A model generated the notes under the pieces. The model ran no database searches and had not been told where the DNA came from. It was given only the letters and a program-made list of their open reading frames with translations. DNA of 64,000 nt from Pyrus communis (Eukaryota; Streptophyta; Magnoliopsida; Rosales; Rosaceae): NCBI RefSeq assembly GCF_963583255.1, contig NC_084813.1, positions 22,252,002-22,316,001 of the forward strand. Direction: 5' to 3'. A program made the translations under genes and the position numbers. Shown piece after piece: positions 1-12,088 of the stretch. How positions within the stretch are numbered: the first letter of the stretch is position 1; each line of letters starts with the position of its first letter.

Positions 1-570
1 ATGAGCAGCATAATTTGGTATCGATTCGTCATCCACGAGATTCGAATCTAAAACCTCTCACGTACAAGTGAGGAAGAATACCACATTATTGCTAGTCCAT
101 TGTGAGGCTAAGCTTATCTCTACCCTTAGTATAGATATTATTGTTTGTTCTCAACCAAAAAAAAAAAAAAAAAAAAAAAACAAAGAGTTCATAAAATTTT
201 TAAATGATTTATTATATTAACACTTCACATATTATTGAATAAACCCCACATACTTAATACACTTCACATTTGCTTTTTTAATTAAAAATTATCTTCATAC
301 ACCACACGTACTTGCTCATAATAATCTCACATCCCACATTTTAAACATACACCTTACATTTTCTATACACACCACATTCTTCAAATCTTATTGTACTTAT
401 TTTTAATTTTGATAAAATGAATCTAGCCACCCAGCTGTTCCTAGGTTAATTACTTCTAGGATAATGATTAGTAGTAATAATTATCACTTTCAGGCTAATT
501 ACTCAAACGAATCAAAATCATTATCCTCTCAGTTTGGATGAACTTAATCTTATAAGAATAATTAATATTA
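1..570. other. AT-rich intergenic stretch, no gene
   Basis: No open frame with coding character is visible. A run of about 25 A residues lies near 157-180. The block at 220-380 repeats short motifs of the type CACTTCACAT and CACACGTAC, which looks like a degenerate simple repeat. Confidence 0.5.
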
Positions 571-578
571 TAACTTTT

Positions 579-699
579 GGGAATTGTTATTAGCATTCTA
601 AAAATCTTATTTGGCATTCCAAACTTTCTATAATTATAAAGAAAAATACACTTGTGAGGAGTGTAGAATAAGATTTTTGGAGTGCTAATAACAATTCCC
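579..699. mobile_element. 121 bp hAT-type MITE
   Basis: The two ends are near-perfect inverted repeats (GGGAATTGTTATTAGCA at the left, its complement at the right, extending about 35 bp). The direct 8 bp sequence TAACTTTT stands at 571-578 and again at 700-707. An 8 bp target duplication with short terminal inverted repeats is characteristic of non-autonomous hAT elements. A diverged second copy of the family lies at 55421-55538. Confidence 0.85.
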
Positions 700-719
700 T
701 AACTTTTATCAAAAACTTA

Positions 720-1313
720 ACAGATACTCCTTCTTAGCCGACTTAGTACTGATTTGGTACAGAGGTGCTTTTATAAAAAGTGAGTATCAAAAAAAGTTGA
801 GCTCAAAAAGGTGTTTGATAAACACTTAAAAGCAGCTTATTTTCACAGTTTTGGGTGAAAAAAAAGTTGAAAACGTGAAGCAGTAAAAATGAGTTTATTC
901 TCACAACACAGCAGAAACAATTTTTTTTCAAAGCACAACAATACCAAACCAGCCCTTACCACGATGCAAGAAAGCAGGGTTCCAATGACAGTGCCAAGGT
1001 TTGTCACTAATCACCATTTCACTCACATTTACAAACATTGGTTTTTATCTCATTTCGTTTTCTTTTTCGAACTGAAAATTTTGCAGAGTTGCTGCTTTCT
1101 GTCCATGAGATTGAATTGTATCTCCAAATTTGTGGGTAAGTTATAAGGTGTCTAGACCTGTAAATATCTTAGAGCCTCTATGTCCATGAGGGAGGAACCT
1201 TTTATGAAGTGCATCCATTTTCATCTTTCTAAGCTTGTGTGTTATTTGAGTATTTATCAATAGTAGCCAAAATTTAACGTCTAATTTCATTAATGTCATT
1301 TTTTTTATAAAAT
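720..1313. other. intergenic, no gene
   Basis: The frames open in this stretch are short and low in complexity, and I see no protein similarity or repeat boundary. Confidence 0.4.
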
Positions 1314-1660
1314 ATTTCAAATGTAGTAGAAAAACCACTTAAATAGACTTAAATATCCTCAAAATTAAAACCAAATAACAAAACCCTATTAAATCAGAAT
1401 TTAAGAAAAATGAGAGACCACGATGTCATAAGGCCAATACCAATGAAATCAGCCAATATCCAAAACCAATGAAATTGTCAGTAGCCTTCAAGATTTCAGT
1501 TATACTAAGATCTTTGATTTCATTGGTATTGGCTGGGAACCCTTTGACATAGTGGTCTCTCATTTTTTTTTTAAATTATGATTCAATAGGGTTTTGTTAT
1601 TTGGTTTTAATTTTTAGGGTATTTAGGTTTATTTAAGTGGTTTTTCTGCTATATTTGAAA
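1314..1660. repeat. foldback element of about 350 bp
   Basis: The sequence from 1314 (TTTCAAATGTAGTAG) to about 1420 is complementary to 1555-1660, giving arms of about 105 bp around an AT-rich loop. The loop repeats the motif CCAATGAAAT on both strands. No clear target duplication was found, so the class is open; a MITE is the simplest reading. Confidence 0.7.
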
Positions 1661-2960
1661 GATTTTCTCAATCAACATTTTTGTATTAATAAACATTTCG
1701 TAATTTTGATTCGAAATCTTTCTTCTTCTACTTTTTTTTTTTTTTTTGTCTTCTTTTTTAGGTGTGTTATTGTGCCATTGTGTTACCAAGTTAATAGTAT
1801 ATATGGCTGGAAAAGACCAGATTCTTTGGTTCTATTTCAATATGTCATATCCGCCAATAATTGTCTTTCTTTGGGATGCATTCTCTAAATGATACTCGCA
1901 TGTCGCACCCTCTTAGTTTAGCTCATGTGAAGCTTCCAAAAACATTGATTTCGTGTTTCATTTGTCAAAAATAATTTTTCTCAATCAACATGTTTGTAGT
2001 TTCGTTATTTAGGGTTTTGTTCAACAATGCTGGGTGGAAGGGTTTTGATAGTTGAAGAAGATAAATAACACGTTAAAAGTGATTTGTGGTTTATTTAGAA
2101 TTTTTTTTTAATATTTAAAACCTAATAAGGTCAAATTTGTCATTGCATAATAAGGTACACAAGTCATATTAAATTTTAATGTATGATGCATTCAACATTA
2201 TATGGGGTGCTAATAAAAAAAACAAAAAACTTTTAAAAGAGTTTTTAAATTATGAGGTATTTAATCAAGATTTTTAAGAAGTTCATGAGTATTCATTTAA
2301 AATTTTTGAGAAGTTTATAAAACTGCACAAAAATTTAGTTGTATTTATTCAAGATTTTATTGTAGTACATAAGACTCTGTATTTAACAGAGATTTGGTTT
2401 TATATTATTTTAAAAAGAAGAATTTTGATAGATCTTATAGTGTTTTTTAGGCTTTAAGCAATTAATCATGTCGCCGGCCATCAATAGCCAGAAGCCCGAT
2501 CTATGGGAGTGAGCGATTTGAACCCCGGTGGAAGGTGGCCCAAACACTATCGTGGCAAGCTGACCTAACCCATATTTGTGGTATATGGCTCGGAAAATCA
2601 GAGTTCTGTTATACATTTGACTTCCCTTTTTGGCATTAACGTACATTTGATTTCATGCAGTATCTGTGCTCCCCTTCTCGTTTGGGTCCAATTTAGTTGC
2701 TCAAACATGAATGATTGTAGAAACTGGAAAGACTAAAATGTGACTGCAAACATCTTTCTTCTCATTTGAATATCTAATACAAACCGTATCCGGTTGCCTG
2801 TGTCACAACTAATAGCAGAATACCCCGGTTAATTTTTGTTCCCCAACCATACATGAAAAATCGAAGAAAAAAGCCGAAGACCAGAAAAGGCCCCAACAAA
2901 TACATGTTATTCAAGGTAGCAGATGATTGGAGATTCAGAGGAAATTTTGAGAAATTTTGG
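1661..2960. other. intergenic region downstream of the FLX-like gene
   Basis: AT-rich sequence with no convincing coding frame. The 78-codon frame on the minus strand at 2410-2646 has no recognisable motif and is probably chance. The part nearest 3015 should hold the 3' untranslated region of the minus-strand FLX-like gene. Confidence 0.4.
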
Positions 2961-3014
2961 ATATCCTAACTACTACCCTGTTTCTGGAGAATTTTTTGGT
3001 TCGATGACTTGAGC

Positions 3015-6000
3015 TCATCTTCGAACAGGGTTTCCCCCTCCCAGTCCTCGAGGTGGTGGTGCCTCGTACCCACTCCCACCACGAGCCGGTGGTGTTGTTG
3101 CAGAACCATAATGCACATTGCCTGTGGGCATATGTCCTTGAGGACCACCAGCAGCAGCTCTAGACTGTGTATCATAGTTGACACCCCGGGTTGGATCATA
3201 ACCAGGCACTCTTTGCACTTCGTAACCCGGTCTCTGTACATCATATCCAGGTCTCTGTGCGTCATAAGCGGGTCCTCTCTGTGGATCATAAGCAGGCCCT
3301 CTCTGTGAATCATAAGCAGGTCCTCTCTGTGCATCATGAGCAGGTCCTGAAGGATCATAACCAGGCCCTCTTGGTGCGTCATAACCAGTCCTTCCAAGAG
3401 GTCCAGATTGAGCTCCAACCAATGGAGGAGTCCCTGTGGCAGCAGCACCGCCAGCACCAGCAGCAACAGCCGCAGCCGTAGCCGTAGCAGGAGGGAAGGG
3501 GGCACGTCCCTGATATACATTATACAGTGTAACAGCGTATAAGTATTCATTTGCATCACTCTAGAGGCAGTGAGGAAAATATGTTTCAACTGAAAACAAA
3601 TGATTTGAGCAGGACAGCAAGACTTCTTAAGAGTTTATCAGCAGCCACATTCAACAAGGTTTTACAGGCCATACCTTCTTGATTATTTTTCAAATCACCT
3701 ACTATAGTACTAATTTTAATCAAGTTACGTGCAACCGAGATTCCCAACCAAAATTCTTATCAGTTTGGCTTTGAGAGAGCGAAGGCTATGGATATACAGA
3801 ACTGAATTTAATATTTGATTTTTGCGGCTAATTTGAAGTTGTATTGGTGTTCCAATAGTAAGACTCACTCCAATGGTGGGCTATGGGCTAAATTTCCCCT
3901 TTAAATTTCCCCCCAAACTCAGTCCAACCCAAGGGGAAACTTTGGGGTAAAAGCTAAATGGGGAATTGAGGCCAGATTCCGCCCAAAATTTAGCCCAAAA
4001 GTTGGTGTGGGCCCCACCGAAATGTTTGCTTTTCAGCGTTTGGGCGCCAAACGCAGCCCAACCCAACCCCCAACGCGCCTAACGCGCGAGCCTTCCGACC
4101 GCGAATGATCCACCCATGTGGGCCTATCGGCCACGTTCCGCCTTGCATCCAACGGCCTAGATTCAAATTTTTTTTTTTTTTTTATATTTATATATTATTG
4201 AATCCAACGGCTGAAATCAAATATAATTAAATACCTATGTAAACTCTATAAATACCTATGTATTTGTTCAATCATCCACACAAAACTCAATTTTCTCCTA
4301 CAATTCTTCTAATTTATCTTTCTACCATTTCTTTCCATTTCCAAATTGTTCAACATGGCAAGAGAGCATATTAGAGGTCGTAAGTGGACCTGTGAGGAAC
4401 CACGATGGCTAGATTCGTCATGGTGCTCAGATTGCATAAACAAGTTGACAAGTTCAGCTTCGGCGTTGAACAATTACGCATCCTCAATCTCAATCCTTGC
4501 TTGGTATTGTGCCATCTGCATTGCCATGCTACGCCTTCTTCTATCACCCATTGATGAGATATTGAGGATTTTTGGGAAACAAAAATTCTTTGAAAGTTGA
4601 AAGATTGGTGAATATAGACGATGATTGAAGGTTGAAAGGTTGTGTGATCAACAAATATTGAACATATGTTTATATAGAGGATGATTGATGAAAGTTGAAC
4701 GGTTGGTGAAAATTGAAAGTTTGGTGTTGAACGGTTGATGAAAGTTGAAAGTTTGGTGTTCAATGGTTGGTGAATTGAAAATTTGGTGTTGAACGGTTCG
4801 TGAATTGAAAGTTAGCCCAGGGTTGAAAGATGGGTGAAAGTTGAAGGCTTGTTTTGTGGAAAATTTAGTGATTTTTCAATATTTATTGGAATTTAAATTT
4901 TGTTTAGATTAAAATGTTCATAAAATTAATTTACGATAGTCTACATATTTATTTTTAAACAAAAAATTAATTTAAGAAAAAAATAGCCTAAGTTCATTCT
5001 TTAATAATCCCTTGCTAAAATTTTAGGCCATAACGATTGGAGCAAAAAAGTTGTTTCTGGGCTAAAAACTAAATTTTCCGGGCTAAAAACTTTGGCTTTA
5101 GCCCAACCATTGAAGATGGTCTAAGGGGAGTGGTAAAACACAGTATGATTGTCACCTGCGTATTCTTTTCCTAAAGATACTTTTAACTCTAATTTACTTT
5201 CTGGCAAGGAATAACTTTGGGGAAAAATGCAAGCAAAAATAAAAGATTTTTGACAACCACTGTCACAATTTCTAGCATCCATGCACTAATGATTCATAAA
5301 ATGAAAAACTGAGCTTGAAGTATTTTCATAAAGGCTTCAGTGGTATTGACATAATGATAATCTATTTTGATTGGTAAGCAGTAGTCTTGTGTTAATAGCA
5401 TGTGGACAAATAAGCCATTGATGTCACCAACACACACTATACTCTTGCAAACAGCCAATCCCAGTTGAAACAACTGGGACTTCAACAACTAACATGGTAA
5501 GGGATAAACGAAAAGAATAAGATGAAAAGCTAACAAAAGGCAAGATGCGGAAAGATCGCATACCTGTTGAACACCGTAGCTATCTTCAAAAGCATTTTGT
5601 CCTATAGCCTGCCCAGTAGCCTCGTTCTCATTATTTCCCGGGGTTCCATAATATGGGGCACCTACATTTCATTGCCACAGAGAAGCCAACCACAATGCAT
5701 TTAAAGGTCAAGGTAAACAATAAACAAGGGTATCCAAATGTCCTCGAATACAAAATGAAGTAAATTTACCAGTTCTACGATCAACATTAGAATTATTCAG
5801 TAACTCTGCTCGGAGCTTTTCCACCTCCCTAGCCATGGTAACATAGTTCTTCTCCATGACCTGAAGTGATTCAAGGTGGCTGCTGTATAATCTCTTTTCA
5901 TAGTCATATGTATCCCTGCACAATTCCAACCAACAGAAAATGTCAATTGGTTTTTCAAAACGGAAAATACGCAACAAGCATTGAAGTTTGAAGTTACAAA

Positions 6001-6568
6001 AAAAATAGAACATAAGCACGAACCTGCATAGCTGATATTCCTGCCTCAGTCCATCAAGCTGTGCAACCAAAGCCGGAATCTGCTGCACATCTGCATGAGT
6101 CCTCTGAAGATCCTGCCCAAGTTGTTGCACTTTGGTGATGAGTTCTTGCCTCGAAACAACCAAGCTCTGGGCCTCGGCTCGAGCCTTCTGTAGCTCCGCC
6201 TTAACAGGCTCAGCCGACTTCAGGTCAGCTTCCATCTTAGCTATACTATCCACAAGGCTACTCATCTGCTGTTCTCTCTCAGACTTGATAGCTCCTATCT
6301 GGGCATGTAATATCTGCAACTCATGTTGGGCACCCGCCAGCTCTTGCCTCAGGCTTCCGTGGGTGGCGGCGAGCCTCTGGTTCTCCACCACAAGCCTCTG
6401 CATCTCCACATGTTGTGCAGCCAGCTTCTGCTCCATAACTTGTGGAGGAGGTAACATATCAAACGGAGGATAGGCGCCATGGGGCGGCCGCATCCCCGGG
6501 CCAAATGGGTCCGGTCCGGAGAGCGGCCGACGCATGTGAGCCGGCGGAATTCGACCTTTGCTTCCCAT
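3015..6568 (-). CDS. FLX-like protein (FLX-like 2 type coiled-coil protein)
   Basis: Four coding exons can be joined with GT-AG introns: 6568-6024, 5915-5770, 5661-5564 and 3509-3015, giving 1284 nt and 427 residues. The start is at MGSKGRIPP; another ATG lies five codons upstream, but family members begin MGSKG. The N-terminus is proline-rich (FDMLPPPQVMEQKL). Residues of about 45-230 form a long heptad-rich coiled coil including VEKLRAEL. The last exon is Ala/Gly-rich followed by about ten degenerate repeats of the form GPAYDxQR. This matches the plant FLX/FLX-like family; FLX itself, with FRIGIDA, promotes FLC expression in Arabidopsis. Whether this paralog acts in flowering is not shown by the sequence. 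A 5' leader intron (about 6835-6614) is inferred. Intron 3 is 2.05 kb because it contains a transposon. Confidence 0.9.
3862..5121. mobile_element. PIF/Harbinger-like non-autonomous element, 1.26 kb, in FLX-like intron 3
   Basis: Left end GACTCACTCCAATGG and right end CCATTGAAGATGGTC are imperfect inverted repeats that continue inward with GGGCTA-type motifs. TAA occurs directly outside both ends (3859-3861 and 5122-5124), the 3 bp target duplication typical of PIF/Harbinger. A short plus-strand frame at about 4354-4440 starts MAREHIRGRKWTCEE, which resembles the start of the Myb/trihelix-like proteins found with such elements, but it degenerates at once. A minisatellite of GAAAGTTGAA-type units fills 4585-4850. 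Confidence 0.75.
4585..4850. repeat. minisatellite inside the intronic transposon
   Basis: Irregular tandem units around the motif TTGAAAGTTTGGTGTTGAACG occur at least five times with spacing of roughly 20-45 bp. They lie wholly inside the 3862-5121 element. Confidence 0.65.
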
Positions 6569-6930
6569 TTTTCCCGAATTCACCCTAACTTTCCTAACAA
6601 ATTACAAACTTTTCTGCACAATCAAAACCACACAATGAGAATCGCAAACATTTTGCTTTGAATTTATAAAATTGGTTTGCTTTCAACAATCGGGTTTCTT
6701 TCTGTTATCGATCTTGATTTCGAATCCGTCCAATCTCACGCCCAAAGTGAAGTTTCCGATTCAGACCTAAAAGTGATTGGCTTTCGAGAAAATTTGGGGA
6801 AAGAAAAAATTAACCAGTGGGAAAGTGATACTTACTTGATGAATGGTTGACAGAAAATTTGGTCTTCTGTGGCGAAAATTGAAGTGCCTTTCGTGCTTGC
6901 TCTGCCCTAGTGAGAGAGTAGAGAGAGAAT
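6569..6930 (-). promoter_or_regulatory. 5' leader and leader intron of the FLX-like gene
   Basis: On the minus strand a donor (CATCAA/GTAAGTATC) at 6835 and an acceptor (TTGATTGTGCAG) ending at 6614 define a likely intron in the 5' untranslated region. The promoter should lie to the right of about 6930. This is inferred from splice motifs only. Confidence 0.5.
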
Positions 6931-7557
6931 GATTATACGAAGCAAGAAGAGAAGATCACCTTGCAACTTTTTTTGGCACCCTTTTTACTTTTCACAGCAT
7001 TTTTTTTTTTTTTTTAATTTTGTCCCTCAAAGAGAATAAATTAGAGCAAAAGCAATACTCAAAAGTTAACAAGATTACGTGTAGAGTGAAAATACGTGTG
7101 AAAAATATTGTATTTTTTTGGAAAAATGATTCTCTTCCTTTCTAATCTCTTTTTTCTTTCTTCTTCTCTTATTTGAACAGTTAAGATTTAGTTACGTCAA
7201 CATCTCATATTAATTTTTTTTATAAAAATAATATGTGAGAAAAGATGAACAAAAGGGATGAGAATAGGAGATGAAAAATTCTACTCTATTTTTCTTGGAC
7301 ACTTGATCAACAAAAAATTAAAATAAAAGGCCTGCCCTAAATTTGAAGGGCCGAATTATTCCTCCCAAAATTGTTAGATAGTCCAATGGGCTTCAAATGA
7401 TTCCCACCATAAAATTTTAGTCCTCTGTCAGATGTGCAGTCAGTATGTTGAGCCAGTGCACACCCATTGCGCTGAAAAGCAAATTTCTTTGTTTACAAGT
7501 TACAGTAGTTTAAAATATTGTCAAGTTTGATCAAATCTAGTGTTGATATTGAAAAAA
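6931..7557. other. intergenic, probable promoter of the FLX-like gene
   Basis: AT-rich with no coding frame. It lies between the FLX-like leader and a MULE-type element. Confidence 0.4.
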
Positions 7558-8307
7558 GAGGTATTCATCAATTTACCTTCTGAATTTGTGATCATTGGTC
7601 AATTTTCGCTCTCAACTTTAATTTTGACCAATTTCCCACTTCATAATTAGTCAATTCCTCTCTCAACTCTCATAATTGGTCAATTTGCACTCTATTCTTA
7701 ATTTTTTTAATTTTCCATCTATTCTTCTATTAAGTAGGTATCCGCATGATTGCATTTAAAAAGCAAAAAAAAAAAATTTCAATTTGCACCCTACTATCAT
7801 TTTTTCAATTTGCACCCTACTGTCATTTTCCCGTTAAGTAGGTTTCCCTACACCTTAACAGAGGTAGACGAGGTCGAGGGAGGAGGCAACGGGGTGTGGG
7901 CAGCTGCAAACTGCAAAAGCAGCATATCAAATGGACTGGGCTGCAAACAATGGAGGAGGGAGGTGTTGGCGGCTGTCACGGGCTCGGCTTGGAGAAAAGG
8001 AAGAACAAGAAAAAGTTCGAAGAAAAGGAAGAAGATAGAAGCCATAGGAAAAATGACTTTTTCGCCCTTTAAAGGCAGTCATACTAATATCTACTTAACG
8101 GAAGAATAGATGGAAAATTAAAAAAATTAATAGTAGGATGTAAATTGACTAATTATGAGAGTTGAGAGGGAAATTGGCCAAAATTAAAGTTAAGAGAGGA
8201 AATTGACTATTTATAAGAGTTGAGAGGGGAAATTGACCAAAATTAAAGTTAAGGGAGGAAATTGACCAATCCTTACAGATTCAGGAGGGTAAATTGATGA
8301 ATACCTC
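7558..8307. mobile_element. MULE-type non-autonomous element, 750 bp, with GC-richer core
   Basis: The ends are long inverted repeats (GAGGTATTCATCAATTTACC and its complement), about 190 bp each and themselves built of repeated CAATTT motifs. The 9 bp sequence TTGAAAAAA stands at 7549-7557 and 8308-8316; a 9 bp target duplication plus long inverted repeats indicates a Mutator-like element. The core, 7850-8080, is distinctly richer in G and C than its arms, as in Pack-MULEs that carry gene pieces, but I could not identify any source gene. Confidence 0.8.
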
Positions 8308-8399
8308 TTGAAAAAAAAAAATACTGGTAGAAGCTTGAAGTTCGAATATCCTCCAGTTTGATGAGATCTGATACATATACTTGACCAGTTATCCTTCTC

Positions 8400-8430
8400 T
8401 CTTTTTTTTTTTTTTTTTTTTTTTTTTGGA
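8400..8430. repeat. poly-T tract
   Basis: An almost pure T run of about 27 bases, between the MULE-type element and the 3' end of the tryptophan synthase gene. Confidence 0.8.
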
Positions 8431-8544
8431 AACAGTTATCCTTCTCTTTTCAATAATAAAAAAAGTTTGAAGTTCCCTCGTTGTTAACAACATCCGATGC
8501 ATGCCAAATTACATCCAATGCAGGATTTTTACTTGTTGGTAGCC

Positions 8545-11089
8545 TCAGCCACCTACTTTAGGAACACTAGCCAATGATGCTTGAATCTTCTCCTCTTCAA
8601 ATGACAAGTCCACCAGATTTCCTTGCAGATAATTCTCATAAGCTGGCAAATCAAAATGTCCATGCCCACACATTGCTGTGAGAATCACTTTGGCTTCTCC
8701 GGTCTCTTGACATTTCTGAGCTTCCCTGATGGTGGCAGCAATGGCATGTGTTGGCTCTGGCGCTGGTATCAATCCTTCGGTTCTAGCAAATTTTATAGCA
8801 CCTGCAATGGAACACGCACAGAAGTTAGAACCATAATCGAATTCTATAACTTCACTACCACACGCCAAGCATATACATTCATGGGAAGTGATTTTCGCAA
8901 AATCTTTTTCTCCTTTTAAACATCCATGTCCCTTTGTTGTTCTTCAGTATTCAATCCGAACACAATAGATACCAAGGAGTTACGTGAGGAGAAAAGGGTG
9001 TGCAACAATCACTTTCCACATTCATAGCTCCAAAGTTGGTTCGTATACCATGGAAAGTAAAGTTGAATTACCTTGAAAGCACTCAATCTGGGGAATTGAA
9101 ATTGCTTCCATGTAACCCAGTTCGTAGACGTGTGAGATTAACGGTGACATACCATGGTAGCGCAATCCCCCTGTTTAATAAATAGGGCAAAGTTGAACAT
9201 GAATAAGTAAATTTCAATGAGTTGATAAAGCTCTGAGAGAGCCAGTAAGTAATTACCAGCATGAATTGGGTCAGGGATGAAGTCGTGCCCAAGCGTATGC
9301 ATCTTCATTAGTGGAGTCATCCCCGCTGTATCGCCATAATCATATGCGTATACGCCTTTAGTTAACGAAGGACATGCTGCGGGTTCAACTGCTCTAATTA
9401 CAGGGTTCATTTTCCCTTTCAGCTTCTCCCTGATGAATGGGAAACTGAGCCCTGCAAAATTGGATCCTCCACCAGTACATCCTATGATAACATCCGGGAC
9501 TTCACCTATCGCCTCCATTTGTTTTAGACACTCCTCTCCTATTACTGTCTGGTGAAGCAAAACATGGTTGAGAACACTTCCTAGACAGTATTTAGTATCA
9601 CCATTCATAGCTGCAATCTCCACGGCTTCAGAAATAGCTATTCCCAAACTTCCGGGGCTGGATGGATCGATTTGAAGGATTTTTCTACCTGCTTCGGTTA
9701 GGGTGGATGGAGATGGGTATACCTTTGCACCCCAAGTTTGCATCATCAATCTGCGATATGGTTTCTGATCAAAAGATGCACGCACTTGCCACACCTATAA
9801 ATACTTAGAATAAGTGAGACATGCATGAATTATAATGATGAAAACTAATGTTTTGGCAGAGAAGTATGGCATAACTCAATATGTTTTGCTTGAACCAATT
9901 TTGACGCCAGGCAAGAATAATGTGAGTGGCATCATAAAATTCATATGCGTGCTTCGGTGTGTGAGTATGCAAAAAGGCAATTTAAAGGTTAAGGTTTTGT
10001 TACCTCACACTCAACATCAAATAAGGTGCAAGCAAAAGCCAATGCACTTCCCCATTGGCCAGCTCCCGTTTCTGTCACGATCTTCTTGATTCCTTCTTGT
10101 GCATTATACCACACTTGTGGAACTGCAGAGTTGGGCTTGTGTGATCCAGCCGGGCTGACACCTTCATACTTGTAGTAAATTCTGGCGGGTGTGTCAAGAA
10201 GCTTCTCCAACCTCTTGGCCCTATATACAACTGAAATGATAAGACACTTCCAACAATTTTACAGGAAGAATAAGTTACAGAAAAAACGAAGTTGTTAGGC
10301 ATGCTAGCTCAACAAACCTAATGAGAGGTGATGGGCGCCAAAGCTTGTATACATCACGAACTTCATCTGGGATATCTATGAATCTTTCGTTGCTTGCCTC
10401 CTGCTTAATCAACTCATCGGGAAATAGAGGAGACAAATCTTCAGGTTTAATCGGTTCAAAAGTCTTGGGATGCAATGGAGGAGGTGGTTTTACAGGAAGG
10501 TCTGCAATCAAGTTATACCACTGTCGAGGGATTTCAATTGACTTCGAATCGGCATTGAGAGATGCTCTTGCTCTACAGCCATTTGAAAGCCTCAGATGCA
10601 TAGGCTTTCTATCAAGTGCAATAAATCCAAGCCATTTCTTCTCAACTGAAGAAATACAAGTAGTTAGAGGAAATACCAAGAAAGCAATACTGAAACATCG
10701 TTAATAACACTAGAGTTAACTCAACCGCTGAAAGGTCGATGAAATTTAGCTCATTCCATTTTTATGTTTGATTGGTCATAAAGCGTGCGTTGTATAAGCA
10801 TAAAAGTCGAATATCGCTTCTACAAAAAATAATATTCATACAATCGAATCACCGATCCAATATATGATCTTTCCACAAATCCATGCAAAGATTCCATATT
10901 TTCAGCAGCAACATAACTTCAGATTAATTTTTAGCAGCCATAACTTTTGTTTATCAATCAAGTAGTTGAAAATCAGCTGAAATTCGAATCCCAGAAACCA
11001 AAAGTGCTCAAGAGTTTACCTTTTGTGTGTGGGGATGATGAAGGTTTAGTGTGAATTGAATTTGCAGTGAAGAGACTTTGAGTGGTCAT
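8545..11089 (-). CDS. tryptophan synthase beta chain, type 2 (TrpB2), probably plastid-targeted
   Basis: Six exons join with GT-AG introns: 11089-11020, 10645-10318, 10220-10004, 9794-9257, 9170-9072 and 8801-8545. They total 1509 nt and 502 residues, close to the plant type-2 enzymes. TrpB condenses indole with L-serine to tryptophan using pyridoxal phosphate. SHKPN (Lys about 161) supplies the cofactor lysine, and GCTGGGSN (about 310-317) is the phosphate-binding loop. The long N-terminus ([18 protein letters not shown]) and [16 protein letters not shown] are typical of TrpB2 rather than the ordinary plant TSB1. The first residues are Ser/Thr-rich without acidic residues, consistent with a transit peptide. 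TrpB2 may act as a free indole-scavenging serine hydrolyase; that comes from the family, not from this sequence. No broken frame was found. Confidence 0.95.
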
Positions 11090-11358
11090 ACTTTCTTGGA
11101 AGTTCAGGAATCTTAGCTATGCAAACACTGAAGTAAAAGTAGTGAGAACATTAGGAGGGATTGAGATTAGGGTTTTGACTCAGAAATTTGGGAGATTGAA
11201 AAACATGAAGTCCAATTAATTTTTTTTTTTTTGCAGGTAGTGGAAGAATATAATAATAGCTTTGGTTGTATGAATTAAATTTGACTTTGACGTTGGAAGG
11301 CGCCGCCGGGCTTCTTGTAAGAAAAAGGCGAAAAAGGCGAAAAAGCCGGATTTTTTTT

Positions 11359-11511
11359 AGGATTCAAATGATCTCATCCGTTTATCGTATATCGTGAAAT
11401 TAATTTTTGTTAAATATTATTTAAATTTAATTTTATATTTTGAAATGATTTCTGATCGCACGATGTATGATGAACGGATGAGATCACGGGATCTCTAGGA
11501 TAAGGATCCAA
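11359..11511. repeat. small inverted-repeat element (MITE-like)
   Basis: GATCTCATCCGTTTATCGT near 11370 faces its imperfect complement GATGAACGGATGAGATC near 11470-11486 across an AT-rich centre. No clean target duplication was seen. Confidence 0.55.
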
Positions 11512-11524
11512 CGGGGATCATTAT

Positions 11525-11690
11525 CCGAAAAAGGCCACTTTTTTAATTTTCCAATACGTCGGGAATAGTTTTTTGAGTTTCGAAAAAGGCCACCTTTTTT
11601 AATTTTCCAATACATCGGGAATAGTTTTTTGAGTTTCGAAAAAGGCCACCTTTTCTAATTTTCCAATTTGTCGTGAATAGTTTTTTTTAT
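11525..11690. repeat. three tandem copies of a 57-60 bp unit
   Basis: The unit begins GAAAAAGGCCACCTTTTT and ends with GGGAATAGTTTTTTGAGTTT. It appears at about 11529, 11581 and 11639. It lies beside the TrpB2 promoter, outside the coding region. Confidence 0.85.
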
Positions 11691-12088
11691 TTTTATTTTG
11701 TTAAACGTGAGATTTTGTTAGATTAAATATTAGATTAATTAACGATAGAGTTTAAACCTACACTATCATGTAAAAGTTCAATACATTTTCACCGTTGTAA
11801 TAAAAGGTCATATGTATACATAATTGAACCATATTATTACTAGTTTATTGTGAAATTAAATTGATCTTTTTTTTTTAATGTAAATAGTATTGTTTGTTAA
11901 TAAATAAATAATAAAAAAACTCAGATTTCATGTGGGTGCATTGAAATTCTACCCTACTCTCTCACACACACACACTTGATCTTAGAGCATCTTCAAGAGA
12001 AGCTCTAAATTTTTCTTAAACTAGAACAATGTTAAAAGAATTATTTTAGCTACTCTGTTTAACTTTCTGCTTAACTTTTTATCTCTAA

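Noticed and set aside
2410..2646. Minus-strand 78-codon frame
   Set aside because: No domain, no splice context and a composition like the surrounding non-coding DNA.
3009..3481. Plus-strand open frames (99 and 96 codons) opposite the last FLX-like exon
   Set aside because: They are antisense shadows of the Tyr-Asp repeat region; the minus frame matches the protein family.
6132..6473. Plus-strand frame of 113 codons
   Set aside because: Antisense shadow of the FLX-like coiled-coil exon, with no family similarity.
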